The notes beneath the pieces were generated by a model that saw nothing but the letters and a program-made list of their open reading frames with translations, did no database searches and was not told the origin of the DNA. This document shows positions 26,551-34,944 of a stretch of 64,000 nucleotides of DNA, piece by piece; position 1 is the first letter of the stretch; each line of letters begins with the position of its first letter. The DNA lies in contig JAHEZL010000021.1 of NCBI GenBank assembly GCA_023251095.1, positions 31,772 to 95,771 of the forward strand. The letters are read 5' to 3'. Both the position numbers and the translations under genes were made by a program. This stretch comes from Flavobacteriales bacterium (lineage in GTDB: Bacteria > Bacteroidota > Bacteroidia > Flavobacteriales_C > GCA-002722245).

Positions 26551-27642
26551 ATGAAAAATTTACTTTTTGCAATATTCCTTCTTTCGGGAGTTTTAGCTAA
26601 AGCAACAGCATATACAACAAATGGTGCTAATTCATGGACAGGTGCTACTGCTCCTCCTGCGGGATGGCAATCGGGAATGGCCATTACCGTTAGCCATTCC
26701 ATTACCGACATGACCGCTTACACCGCTCAATTGCTTGATGGAACCTCTACAATAACTATTGAAAGCGGAGGCTATTGGAAAGTGGCCGGAATTTTATTCA
26801 ATGACGGAACCTCTACCATTCGTGTTAAAAGCGGAGGAGTTTTGTTTATCAATGGTTCTTTTTCAATGGATAGAAGCACTATTATTGTGGATGCCGGCGG
26901 TCAATTGCGAATGAATGGCTCTGATGCTTTTTATACCGGAGGATCATTAACCATGAATGGTACGATGACGGTTTCCGGAAACTTTTCTTCTCAGATTGCA
27001 ATTGCCGGAACGGGAGTAATTAATTACGGCGCGGGCAGTCCCGACTGGAGCGGTGGCGGATCATTTGCCGCAGGAACAACAACTTTACCTATCGAATTGA
27101 TTGGCTTTTCAGCGATTAAAAAAGAGAATAACAATGTACTTTTAAATTGGACAACAGCTTCTGAAACCAACAGCGATTATTATTCAATACTGCGTTCTGA
27201 TAATGCTCAAACTTTCGAAAGTATAGCAACTTTGCAAGCTGCCGGAAACAGCACTCATATCATCCATTACAATTATGTGGATCAATCGCCTGTAAATGGA
27301 AGAAACTATTATCAATTGCTGGAAACCGACAGAGACGGGCGAACCCAAAAGTCGGAAGTAGTAGCGGTAGATATCAGAGAGAGTCTCGATTTTCTTACAC
27401 AACTTTACCCTAATCCTGTTATTGATCAGGTTGCATTAATTTTTAATTCTTCAAAGGGAGGAGTGTATAAATTTAATATTTCAAACATTAATGGACTCAG
27501 CATTTATTCGGCTCTTATCCCTGCTATGATAGGAGAAAATAAGTTTTCTATTTCCATGGAAGAATATGCCGGCGGACTTTATTTCATTACTTTGATCGCC
27601 CCTGATTTTACTCAATCATCCCTTCAGATCGCAAAAAAATAA
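26551..27642 (+). CDS. Secreted T9SS cargo protein, paralogue 1
   Basis: 363 residues. Signal peptide (1-20), then a Gly/Ser/Thr-rich beta-helix-like repeat region (about 25-170; SGGYWKVAGIL, SGGVLFINGSF, AGGQLRMNGS) in which strands recur about every 20-25 residues. A Fn3-like module (about 175-275; TTLPIELIGFSAIKKENNNVLLNWTTASE ... YYQLLETDRDG) follows, then a type A sorting domain (about 285-363; LYPNPVIDQ ... GGLYFITL). Exported to the cell surface or medium by the T9SS. The paralogue at 27782 has the same three-part layout. Function unknown. Confidence 0.8.
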   Translation: MKNLLFAIFLLSGVLAKATAYTTNGANSWTGATAPPAGWQSGMAITVSHSITDMTAYTAQLLDGTSTITIESGGYWKVAGILFNDGTSTIRVKSGGVLFINGSFSMDRSTIIVDAGGQLRMNGSDAFYTGGSLTMNGTMTVSGNFSSQIAIAGTGVINYGAGSPDWSGGGSFAAGTTTLPIELIGFSAIKKENNNVLLNWTTASETNSDYYSILRSDNAQTFESIATLQAAGNSTHIIHYNYVDQSPVNGRNYYQLLETDRDGRTQKSEVVAVDIRESLDFLTQLYPNPVIDQVALIFNSSKGGVYKFNISNINGLSIYSALIPAMIGENKFSISMEEYAGGLYFITLIAPDFTQSSLQIAKK

Positions 27643-27781
27643 AGCGGCGGAGTAAATATTTCACAGATTAAATATCCCATTTTACAGAAATTATTTTTTT
27701 TGTATTTAGCAAAATAGGTAGTTTCACGTACCTAGATTGAACCAGACCTGATTTTATTAAAAACTTAACTTAAACAGAGTA

Positions 27782-28801
27782 ATGAAAAAACTCCTGCTCT
27801 TATCTTTCTTGTCGACGACTTTATTTTGCCACGCAACAGATTATTGGTCGATAAGCACAACTTTATGGTCGAATACTGACGGAGGTGCAGATTGTTCCTG
27901 TTCTCCCGGAAATTTAAATACTGGAGATAATGTATATGTAAAGCATTTTATTTCTTCAGCTGTAATGACTCTTTCGGGAACTCCTTCTGTATTAATTTTT
28001 AATGGAGGAAGATGGGATCTTACCGGAGGAAATATGGATATTAATGCAGGATCATGGACGATAAATTCAGGAGGAACTCTTGCGGTAAAAGGAGGAACAT
28101 TGACTAGCGGTGGTTTTACAACTTTTTTGGTGAATGGTAAATTAGAACTTGTTGATTTAATTAATAACGGGGCTATTACCGGTTCCGGACTGATCTCTTA
28201 TACGGGCAGTATAACCAACAATGCTACCATAGATCCTCTTAGTACTTTACCCGTTGAATTAATTGATTTCAGTGTTTCAACAAATTCAAATTCGGTGGAC
28301 GTAAAATGGTCAACGGCTTCTGAAATAAATAGTGATTATTATACTGTAATGCGTTCAAAAGATGCCGTGCATTTTGAGTCTGTGGGCACCATACAAGCTT
28401 CTGAAAACAGTGCTTCCATGATCATATATAATTTCACCGATCATTCTCCTTTACCCGGAATCACGTATTATCAGCTCATAGAAACAGATAAAGACGGAAG
28501 CACTCAACAATCGAAAGTAACAGCGCTGGATTTTAACGCTACATCCAATCTCATTATCCACAGTTATTCTAATCCGGTTGAAGAAGAAGCTCAATTGTTT
28601 TTTCCTTCTTCTGCCGAAGGGATGTTTAAAATCAATATATCAAACGCCTACGGACTAAGCGTTTATTCAGCTTCCGGTGTTGCGTTGTCGGGAGAAAACA
28701 AATTGTTTTTATCCATGCATGAATATTCCGGCGGACTTTATTTGATTACATTGACTGATGCGGATGAAAGAACTTCAACTGTTCGTATTGTGAAAAAATA
28801 G
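27782..28801 (+). CDS. Secreted T9SS cargo protein, paralogue 2
   Basis: 339 residues, same architecture as the gene at 26551: signal peptide, a shorter Gly-rich strand-repeat region (about 20-155; GGRWDLTGGNMDINAGSW), the LPVELIDFSVSTNSNSVDVKW Fn3-like module (about 158-255) and a sorting tail (YSNPVEEEAQL ... GGLYLITL). The YPNP motif has become YSNP here. A weak promoter-like pair (TTG 27700-27702, TAGTTTCA 27719-27726) lies in the 139-base gap between the paralogues. Confidence 0.8.
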   Translation: MKKLLLLSFLSTTLFCHATDYWSISTTLWSNTDGGADCSCSPGNLNTGDNVYVKHFISSAVMTLSGTPSVLIFNGGRWDLTGGNMDINAGSWTINSGGTLAVKGGTLTSGGFTTFLVNGKLELVDLINNGAITGSGLISYTGSITNNATIDPLSTLPVELIDFSVSTNSNSVDVKWSTASEINSDYYTVMRSKDAVHFESVGTIQASENSASMIIYNFTDHSPLPGITYYQLIETDKDGSTQQSKVTALDFNATSNLIIHSYSNPVEEEAQLFFPSSAEGMFKINISNAYGLSVYSASGVALSGENKLFLSMHEYSGGLYLITLTDADERTSTVRIVKK

Positions 28802-28837
28802 CACTTTCTATTTGCCTTCTTTGCCATTGATTTTTGT

Positions 28838-28845
28838 ACTTTCAC
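28838..28845 (+). promoter_or_regulatory. -7-like element before the polyprenyl synthase
   Basis: TACTTTCA, close to TAnnTTTG, lies six bases before the proposed TTG start at 28852. No well-spaced TTG was found upstream, so this is a weak call. Confidence 0.3.
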
Positions 28846-28851
28846 GCCACA

Positions 28852-29829
28852 TTGGCGACTATAAAATCCATACAGGCTCCCATCAGTAAAGAGATGGATT
28901 TGTTTGAAAAAACTTTCAAGCAATCCATGAAAAGCTCAACGCCGCTGCTCGACAAAATCACTTATTTCATTGTAAAGCAAAAAGGAAAGCATGTAAGGCC
29001 GATGTTTGTGTTTTTAACTGCTAATCTTTGCGGTGGAATTACAGAGCGTACATACAGGGCTGCCGGACTCATTGAGATGATACACACAGCCACATTGGTG
29101 CATGATGATGTGGTGGATGACGCGCACATTCGTCGCGGATTTTTTTCGTTGAATGCACTCTGGAAAAATAAAATTGCGGTGTTGGTGGGCGATTATCTGT
29201 TGTCAAAAAGTTTACAATTGTCGGCCGATAACGATGATTTCGATTTTCTTAAAATACTTTCAGCTACTACCAAAGAAATGAGTGAAGGTGAGTTGTTGCA
29301 AATTGAAAAAGCACGCCGACTGGATATCGACGAAGCGGTTTATTTTGAAATTATCCGTCAGAAAACAGCAACGCTCATTGCTGCTTGTTGTGCCTGTGGT
29401 GCTGCATCTGCCGGTGCCGATAATAATTTGGTGGGTAAGATGAAATTGTTGGGTGAACAAATAGGAATTGCTTTTCAAATCAAAGATGATTTGTTCGATT
29501 ATGAAGCGCAAAGCAGTATTTTAGGAAAACCGGTAGGCATTGATATCAAAGAAAAAAAGATGACGCTGCCTTTGATTCATGTGTTGAGCAAGGCGAATCG
29601 AAGCGAAAAAAAATGGATCATCAATATCATGAAAAATCACAATGAGGAGGCACAAAAAGTGAAGGAGCTCATTCAGTATGTGAAAGATAAAGGCGGAATT
29701 GAATACGCGAAAGGAAAAATGATGTTGTACAGAAAAGCAGCGATAGATATTTTAAATACTTTTCCCGATACCGAATCGCGTGCATCTTTCATTGATTTGA
29801 TTATTTTTACTACAGAAAGAGATAAATAG
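28852..29829 (+). CDS. Polyprenyl diphosphate synthase (trans-isoprenyl type)
   Basis: 325 residues from TTG 28852, which gives MATIKSIQAPISKEMD, the common start of this family in Bacteroidota; a TTG at 28834 is in frame but falls before the -7-like element. Both aspartate-rich motifs are intact: HDDVVDD (about 84-90) and KDDLFDYE, with GKHVRPM and the GKPVGIDIKEKKMTLPLI segment. It condenses isopentenyl diphosphate into a long chain, most likely the side chain of menaquinone; the chain length cannot be read with confidence. The gene at 29832 begins two bases after its stop. Confidence 0.88.
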   Translation: MATIKSIQAPISKEMDLFEKTFKQSMKSSTPLLDKITYFIVKQKGKHVRPMFVFLTANLCGGITERTYRAAGLIEMIHTATLVHDDVVDDAHIRRGFFSLNALWKNKIAVLVGDYLLSKSLQLSADNDDFDFLKILSATTKEMSEGELLQIEKARRLDIDEAVYFEIIRQKTATLIAACCACGAASAGADNNLVGKMKLLGEQIGIAFQIKDDLFDYEAQSSILGKPVGIDIKEKKMTLPLIHVLSKANRSEKKWIINIMKNHNEEAQKVKELIQYVKDKGGIEYAKGKMMLYRKAAIDILNTFPDTESRASFIDLIIFTTERDK

Positions 29830-29831
29830 AA

Positions 29832-30635
29832 ATGGGAAAAATCAGCAAACTCATAAAAGGAATCGGCACTTTGATAAAGCAGCCTTATTTGCTGAATTTG
29901 GTTTTGGAATCTTCGGAATACCATCAAAAAATTCTGCAAAAAAATTCTCCCGAAATTTCAAAAGGTTTGCCTCAGATTTCTTTTTGCGACCTCACCGATA
30001 AAAAACAAATTACGGTTGCCCCTTTTGCTTTTTTAGAAGGAGGATCTTTATCTACAGACCTCGGCTTATTAAAAATTTTAGCGGAGAAAAAACCAAATAC
30101 TACTTATTTTGAAGTGGGCACCTGGCGCGGTGAAAGTGTTGCTAATGTTGCATCTGTGGCCGATAAATGTTTTACTTTAAATCTTTCTGCTGAAGAAATG
30201 AAAGGTTTGGGAATGGCGCAACGCTATATTGATTTGCACGGATTTTATTCAAAAAAATTACCCAATGTTACGCATCTCACCGGCAATTCTTTGTTCTTTA
30301 ATTTTTCTCCTTACCAACATAAAATGGATTTGGTTTTTATTGATGGAGATCATCATTATGAAAGTGTTTTGAAAGATAGTGCTACTGCTTTTTCTTTGTT
30401 GAAAGATCAAAATTCTATTATTGTTTGGCACGATTATACCAACGGACCCGAGACCATTCGCTGGGAAGTTTTTCGCGGAATATGGGAAGCCACTCCTGCC
30501 GACAAAAGAAAACATTTGTATAAAGTATCCAATACGCAATGTGCGGTGTATTACCCTTTTCCTGTGAAATCAAAAACAGCGCAATATCCCGAAACTCCTG
30601 AAGTGGATTTTAAAGTGGAAATGACTTTCAATTAA
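29832..30635 (+). CDS. Class I SAM-dependent methyltransferase-like protein
   Basis: 267 residues. The Rossmann signature TYFEVGTWRGESVANVA (about 91-107) and a VFIDGDHHYESVLKD segment (about 172-186) match the Methyltransf_24 type often acting on small molecules or glycans. The C-terminus has VWHDYTNGPETIRWEVFRGI. It is co-transcribed with the polyprenyl synthase (two bases apart), but this does not reveal its substrate. Cytoplasmic, no signal peptide. Confidence 0.7.
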   Translation: MGKISKLIKGIGTLIKQPYLLNLVLESSEYHQKILQKNSPEISKGLPQISFCDLTDKKQITVAPFAFLEGGSLSTDLGLLKILAEKKPNTTYFEVGTWRGESVANVASVADKCFTLNLSAEEMKGLGMAQRYIDLHGFYSKKLPNVTHLTGNSLFFNFSPYQHKMDLVFIDGDHHYESVLKDSATAFSLLKDQNSIIVWHDYTNGPETIRWEVFRGIWEATPADKRKHLYKVSNTQCAVYYPFPVKSKTAQYPETPEVDFKVEMTFN

Positions 30636-30648
30636 TTTTTTTCGAACT

Positions 30649-30680
30649 GGCGAGGGAAATGAAAAAGAATATCGTCAAAT
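30649..30680 (+). promoter_or_regulatory. ECF-type promoter candidate of YHYH gene 1
   Basis: GGCGAGGGAA (30649-30658), 15 bases, GTCAAAT (30674-30680). The identical upstream block, spacing and GTC occur at 33520 before the second YHYH gene. A shared AAAAAACCTA follows at 30682-30691. The ATG is at 30705. Confidence 0.6.
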
Positions 30681-30704
30681 AAAAAAACCTAAAAATATCC
30701 TTAT

Positions 30705-32057
30705 ATGAGAAAATCAATTTTACTCTTGTCTTTAATAACATCGATGGGAATTATCCAGGCGCAGACTAGTCCTGCCATTACTTCCTGGCTGCAAAACACT
30801 ACGCAAACCGGTTATTATTACACCAGTGGCAGTAGTACGCCAACGAGTAATAGCATTTTGGTCAATTGTCAGGAGGTGTCCTATTCCTCCACTTATGCGT
30901 ATGTTAAAACGAAAGGTGTTCCTGCGTATACCACCGGACCCTTTTTAGATGGTAACACATCACAGGCAACCAATCAAAATGCAATTTTTAAATTCCCTTT
31001 GAGCCCTCAGCAAAACACCGGAACATTAAGCACTACCACCGGTGGGAATATTGGTGTGTTTATTAACGGTGTAGCCTTGTTTGATTACAGAGACGGAGTG
31101 TCGTGGAGTGCTACCAGTAGTGCGAATAAAGGCGGACCACTTGGCGGTTCGGGCGATGGTATCTGGAACAGGGATGCCGTGCCTGCAGAAAAATCGGGAT
31201 TTGACTGCGCGAAAGGCCATCCTGCAATGGGCAATTATCACCACCATCAAAGTCCTTCGGCCTTTGATTTAGACTTGAATGTTTTGTCTACTATTTGTTC
31301 TACTTATGATGCCGATGGATTGTATGTGATCGACAGTACAAAGCATTCTCCTTTATTAGGATTTGCTTACGACGGTTTTCCGATTTATGGTGCCTACGCT
31401 TACAAAAATGACGATGGTACAGGCGGCATAGTTCGCATGAAATCCGGTTATCAGTTAAGAAACATTTCAGTGCGTACACATTATTCAGATGGTTCCAATG
31501 TTGCAGATGGTCCGGCAGTAAGCTCTACTTATCCTTTAGGTACTTATCGTGAAGATTATGAATTTGTAACGTATGCCAATATGGATGATTATTTAGATGC
31601 ACACAACGGACGTTTTTGCGTGACTCCCGAATATCCAAACGGTACTTATTGCTATTATGCAACAGTGGATGCCAAGTGGAATTCAGCCTATCCTTATGCT
31701 GTAGGACCCTATTTTTACGGTGTGTATGCCAACAGAAAAGTTTCTTCCATTTCAGAAAGTGTAACCGTTTATACGAATAATACTACTGCTATATCCAAAG
31801 AAGACTTCAATCAAATGAATGTTTCAGTTTTCCCTAATCCGGTTAACGATGTAATTGTGGTTCAGGCCGGTCCTTTCTTGGCCTCCGATGTTAAAGTTCA
31901 GTTGTTTGATATGAACGGAAAACTGGTGGCTACTACAGTGATTAATAAAGGAAGCACGCTGGCATATTTTGATGCTCAGGCGCTTTATGAGGGAACCTAT
32001 ATAGTGACCATTTCCAGTGGTGAAAACCAAATTTCTAAAACGGTTGTAGTCCAATAA
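30705..32057 (+). CDS. YHYH-domain secreted protein with T9SS type A sorting domain
   Basis: 450 residues: signal peptide 1-19 (GIIQAQ), a YHYH domain (about 45-340) with GNYHHHQSPSAFDL (Tyr178-His181), GFAYDGFPIYGAY and EYPNGTYCYYATVD, and a sorting tail (about 370-450, VFPNPVNDVIV). The family's biochemistry is unknown to me; the conserved His/Tyr cluster suggests metal binding. A second YHYH protein lies at 33569 under the same promoter-like motif, in one neighbourhood with a CnrX-like sensor, an ECF sigma factor and SCO1. Its 182-base downstream gap holds a 10-bp hairpin (32085-32110) without a T run. Confidence 0.8.
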   Translation: MRKSILLLSLITSMGIIQAQTSPAITSWLQNTTQTGYYYTSGSSTPTSNSILVNCQEVSYSSTYAYVKTKGVPAYTTGPFLDGNTSQATNQNAIFKFPLSPQQNTGTLSTTTGGNIGVFINGVALFDYRDGVSWSATSSANKGGPLGGSGDGIWNRDAVPAEKSGFDCAKGHPAMGNYHHHQSPSAFDLDLNVLSTICSTYDADGLYVIDSTKHSPLLGFAYDGFPIYGAYAYKNDDGTGGIVRMKSGYQLRNISVRTHYSDGSNVADGPAVSSTYPLGTYREDYEFVTYANMDDYLDAHNGRFCVTPEYPNGTYCYYATVDAKWNSAYPYAVGPYFYGVYANRKVSSISESVTVYTNNTTAISKEDFNQMNVSVFPNPVNDVIVVQAGPFLASDVKVQLFDMNGKLVATTVINKGSTLAYFDAQALYEGTYIVTISSGENQISKTVVVQ

Positions 32058-32239
32058 ATTAAAGTATGTAAGGCTTTTTGTATGGATCAAAGAAGATAGA
32101 TTTCTTTGGTCTGTACAAAAATGCTTTTATGTTGAATCAAAATCCTTTTCCCACCGAATCTTATAACAAATCTCCCCAAAACTATAACAACTTAGTCTGG
32201 TTTCTCCTCGTTTTTTGATAGAACCAAAATCGTAGTCTA

Positions 32240-32782
32240 TTGAACTTTGAGGAAATATATGAGCAGAATAAACGCATGGTTTACAACCTTGCGCTGAATT
32301 ATCTTCAAAATCACGAAGACGCACAAGAGGTCACTCAGGATGTTTTTGTAGCTGTACATCAAGCTATGACTGATTTTAAACAGGCCTCCAAATACAGCAC
32401 TTGGATATACAGGATTGCCATTAATAAATCTTTGGATTTTCTCCGCGCTAAAAACAGAAAGAAGCGCTTTGCTTTTTTCTCTTCCTTGTTTCATGAAGAC
32501 AGCGGAGAAGTGAAGTATGAGAGCATTGGTTTTGATCATCCCGGTGTTCAGTTGGAAAATAAAGAAGCGCTTGAAAATATTTTTCGTCATATCAATCTCT
32601 TGCCCGAAAATCAAAAAACCGCATTGATCCTCAGTAAAATTGAAAAATTGCCGCAGTTGGAAGTCGCCGAAATAATGAATTTAAGTGCCAAAGCTGTGGA
32701 ATCATTGCTGGCCAGAGCAAAAGAGAATTTGTATAAAAAGTTAAACGTGGCGAAGGATCAACAAAAATTAAACGTCAAATAA
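32240..32782 (+). CDS. ECF-family RNA polymerase sigma factor (CnrH-like context)
   Basis: 180 residues from a TTG start; the reading MNFEEIYEQNKRMVYNLALNYL begins region 2 almost at once and no ATG is available upstream. Region 2 continues EDAQEVTQDVFVAVHQAMTDFK. Region 4 is LPENQKTALILSKIEKLPQLEVAEIMNLSAKAVESLLARAKENLYKKL. It is followed by a small TM protein and a Spy/CnrX-like periplasmic protein, the layout of metal-responsive sigma/anti-sigma/sensor sets. Its own leader does not show the GGCGAGGGAA motif found before both YHYH genes. Confidence 0.92.
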   Translation: MNFEEIYEQNKRMVYNLALNYLQNHEDAQEVTQDVFVAVHQAMTDFKQASKYSTWIYRIAINKSLDFLRAKNRKKRFAFFSSLFHEDSGEVKYESIGFDHPGVQLENKEALENIFRHINLLPENQKTALILSKIEKLPQLEVAEIMNLSAKAVESLLARAKENLYKKLNVAKDQQKLNVK

Positions 32783-32797
32783 AATACAGCTGTGCAT

Positions 32798-33064
32798 ATG
32801 GAAAATAAGTACGAAAAACTAGGGTTGTTAAACAGCATACAAAAAGTGGATCCGCCTGCTTTTTTGTATACCCGCATTCTACAAAAAATCGCTGTCAACA
32901 ATCAATATAGCCAACGTGTGGTGCTGAGTTTAGTGTTGTCGCTGTTTTTAGTGTTGGTCATCAACGTGGCGGTATTGGGTTCAAAAACTAAAAATACAAA
33001 CACTGAAAAAAATATTGTCGAAGAGTTGAATTTAATGCCTTCTAATTCTTTGTATCATGAATAA
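32798..33064 (+). CDS. Small transmembrane protein, probable anti-sigma factor
   Basis: 88 residues from ATG 32798 (a GTG two codons earlier is also in frame). A polar N-terminus with QKVDPPAFLYTRILQKI, similar to the short sigma-binding ends of anti-sigma factors, precedes one hydrophobic helix (about 41-60) and a short outer tail. Position between the sigma factor and a CnrX-like sensor suggests the CnrY role: holding the sigma factor at the inner membrane. No zinc (ZAS) motif. Overlaps the next gene by eight bases. Confidence 0.65.
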   Translation: MENKYEKLGLLNSIQKVDPPAFLYTRILQKIAVNNQYSQRVVLSLVLSLFLVLVINVAVLGSKTKNTNTEKNIVEELNLMPSNSLYHE

Positions 33065-33509
33065 AGTAAAACTACTCAGTTATATTTCGGTGGGTTTATT
33101 AGTGATTAATATTTCGATATTGTGCTTTATGTTTTTGGGAAAACCAAAGCATCACGGACCACCTAACGTCAGAGATGAAGTCATTGAAAAATTAGAATTG
33201 AACGACAATCAGATTTTAATTTACGACGAGTTAATTCACTGGCATCAAACGGAAATCATGAAAGCTGAAACAGAAATGCTGCGCATTAAAATGCAATTGT
33301 ATGGCGGATTGGCGAAGGGTTTTGATGAATGCGCAAAAGATTCTTTAATCGCGGAAATCGCAAAAATAGATATTGAAATAGAAAACATTCACTATCAACA
33401 TTTTCAGGATATCAGAGACCTTTGTTCGGAAAGTCAGAAAGTTGAATTTGAAAAATTAGTTCTTCAAATCGCAAAGCATTTCCGTCCGGTGATGAAAAAG
33501 AAAAAATAA
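33057..33509 (+). CDS. Membrane-anchored Spy/CpxP-CnrX-like periplasmic sensor
   Basis: 150 residues. One N-terminal anchor (about 7-27) followed by a GKPKHHGPP segment with two His, then an all-helical body rich in Glu/Lys with a Leu-heptad feel (VIEKLELNDNQILIYDELI, then IHYQHFQDIRDLC). This matches the heavy-metal-resistance/Spy fold (CnrX, ZraP, Spy). In the Cnr system the equivalent protein senses metal and releases the sigma factor through the anti-sigma. Candidate metal ligands are the HH pair and later His residues; the metal is unknown. Confidence 0.7.
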   Translation: MNKVKLLSYISVGLLVINISILCFMFLGKPKHHGPPNVRDEVIEKLELNDNQILIYDELIHWHQTEIMKAETEMLRIKMQLYGGLAKGFDECAKDSLIAEIAKIDIEIENIHYQHFQDIRDLCSESQKVEFEKLVLQIAKHFRPVMKKKK

Positions 33510-33519
33510 TATTTTTTCC

Positions 33520-33551
33520 GGCGAGGGAAGTCGAAACATCCGGAGTCTAAT
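33520..33551 (+). promoter_or_regulatory. ECF-type promoter candidate of YHYH gene 2 operon
   Basis: GGCGAGGGAA (33520-33529), 15 bases, GTCTAAT (33545-33551), then AAAAAACCTA (33554-33563) and the ATG at 33569. Same blocks as at 30649. Confidence 0.6.
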
Positions 33552-33568
33552 TGAAAAAACCTATAACT

Positions 33569-34390
33569 ATGAAAAAGCTATTTATCCCCATTTTTTCTTT
33601 GTGCGTGTTGGCATGTACAAAATCAAACACTGATGACAACACCTCCAACGATGGCGCTACTACTAATGATTTCTCCCGTTTGTATGCAAAAATTTACAAT
33701 GTGAAATCCATTGACAGCAGCGGCTCAAGTTCGGTGATTATTAAAACAACAGACGTGCCCGATCATAAAACGCCCTTCTTTGGTACGAGCTCTGCGAAGT
33801 ATGAAGCGTACAATGGCGACAATCCGGATTTCAGTACAAAAATTAGTCTTATGGGAAATATTTCCGATCCTACTTTATTGTCGCAATCCATCACTTTTAC
33901 TTTACCCAAAAAACCTGTGGTGGCAAGCTCGCACAGTTCTACCAGTGGCGGCGCAATAGGTATTGCACGCAATGGTGTGGTGTATTTCAATCAATACAAT
34001 GGTGCCAATGCAGCTTTGGATGAATTGGAAATTAACAACGCCGATCAGTATCTTGGGCACCCTACGCCTTCTGCCGGAAGTTCCGGTGCTGTTTATCACT
34101 ACCATTACGAACCTAAATACTTAACCAGTACTTTTGGAAATTCTTCGTTCATGGGATTTTTATTGGACGGATTTCCGGTGTATGGTCCGTATGAAAACGG
34201 AGCAAAGGTTACTACTTCCATGCTCGACAGTTATAACGGACACGTAAGCAGCACGGAAGATTATCCGAACGAAAAAATTTATCACTATCATGTTATCTCC
34301 GCAACGTCAAGTGTAGCATCGGTTTTAAAATTGGCTGCGCCTTATATCAATGGCGGAAAATATTACGGTACTAAAGGAACTGTGAACTAA
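33569..34390 (+). CDS. YHYH-domain lipoprotein
   Basis: 273 residues from ATG 33569 (an in-frame TTG at 33551 lies inside the promoter-like motif). Lipobox SLCVLAC gives Cys14. The YHYH domain is clear: GAIGIARNGVVYFNQYNG, then AVYHYHYEPKYL (Tyr176-His179), GFLLDGFPVYGPYE and ENGAK ... YPNEKIYHYHVI. Unlike the 30705 paralogue it is lipidated and has no T9SS tail. Likely faces the periplasm or the surface. Shares a one-base stop/start overlap with the MORN-like gene. Confidence 0.82.
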   Translation: MKKLFIPIFSLCVLACTKSNTDDNTSNDGATTNDFSRLYAKIYNVKSIDSSGSSSVIIKTTDVPDHKTPFFGTSSAKYEAYNGDNPDFSTKISLMGNISDPTLLSQSITFTLPKKPVVASSHSSTSGGAIGIARNGVVYFNQYNGANAALDELEINNADQYLGHPTPSAGSSGAVYHYHYEPKYLTSTFGNSSFMGFLLDGFPVYGPYENGAKVTTSMLDSYNGHVSSTEDYPNEKIYHYHVISATSSVASVLKLAAPYINGGKYYGTKGTVN

Positions 34391-34944
34391 TGAAAAATAT
34401 TTTTTTCATATTATTTTTAGCTGCATGCTCTTCTTCTGTGGATAAGAGCGTGCAGCTTCCCCCAAATATATTTGTGGTAAATACGGATGTTCATTTAAAA
34501 AACGTAAATGGTTGTTGGTGGTGGAAGCAAAAAAAATTCAATGGATATGTTTTAGAAAAAAATAATACAATAGTTTTGGCAAAACTTCCGGTGATCAACG
34601 GCAAAGAAAATGGTGTTGCTTATGGTTGGTATATGAATGGAAAGAAAAGGTATCAGCGTGGATATCGCAACGGAAACAGAGAAGGGGCGCATATGGAATG
34701 GTATGAAAACGAAAAAATTGCCTCACTGTATTTTTTTCACGATGATAAATTTGAAGGAGAACAACGCACGTATTACCAAAGCGGACATCTTTGGCAAAGC
34801 TTGAATTACATTGACGGATATGAAGAAGGAAAACAAATTTCAAAAAATGATGATGGCAGAGTAGTGAATAATTTCACAATTAAAAACGGAAAATTATATG
34901 GAGTGGTTGGCAGATTTGATTGCATGTCGGTTAGCAAAAATTAG
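34390..34944 (+). CDS. Lipoprotein with MORN/YwqK-like repeats
   Basis: 184 residues. Lipobox LFLAAC (Cys13). From about residue 70 there are several MORN-type units (GKENGVAYGWYMNGKKRYQRGYRNGNREGAHMEWYENEK in pieces, then DDKFEGEQRTYYQSGHLWQSLNYIDGYEEGKQ). Such repeats occur in proteins labelled YwqK antitoxin, but that label says little about function here. It lies in the YHYH-SCO1 operon and its 3' end overlaps the SCO1 start by 47 bases in another frame. Confidence 0.7.
   Translation: MKNIFFILFLAACSSSVDKSVQLPPNIFVVNTDVHLKNVNGCWWWKQKKFNGYVLEKNNTIVLAKLPVINGKENGVAYGWYMNGKKRYQRGYRNGNREGAHMEWYENEKIASLYFFHDDKFEGEQRTYYQSGHLWQSLNYIDGYEEGKQISKNDDGRVVNNFTIKNGKLYGVVGRFDCMSVSKN

Noticed and set aside
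27655..27690. CACAGATT-like sequence resembling the palindromic repeat
   Set aside because: Only one half-arm is present and no matching second arm; too weak to call a third copy.
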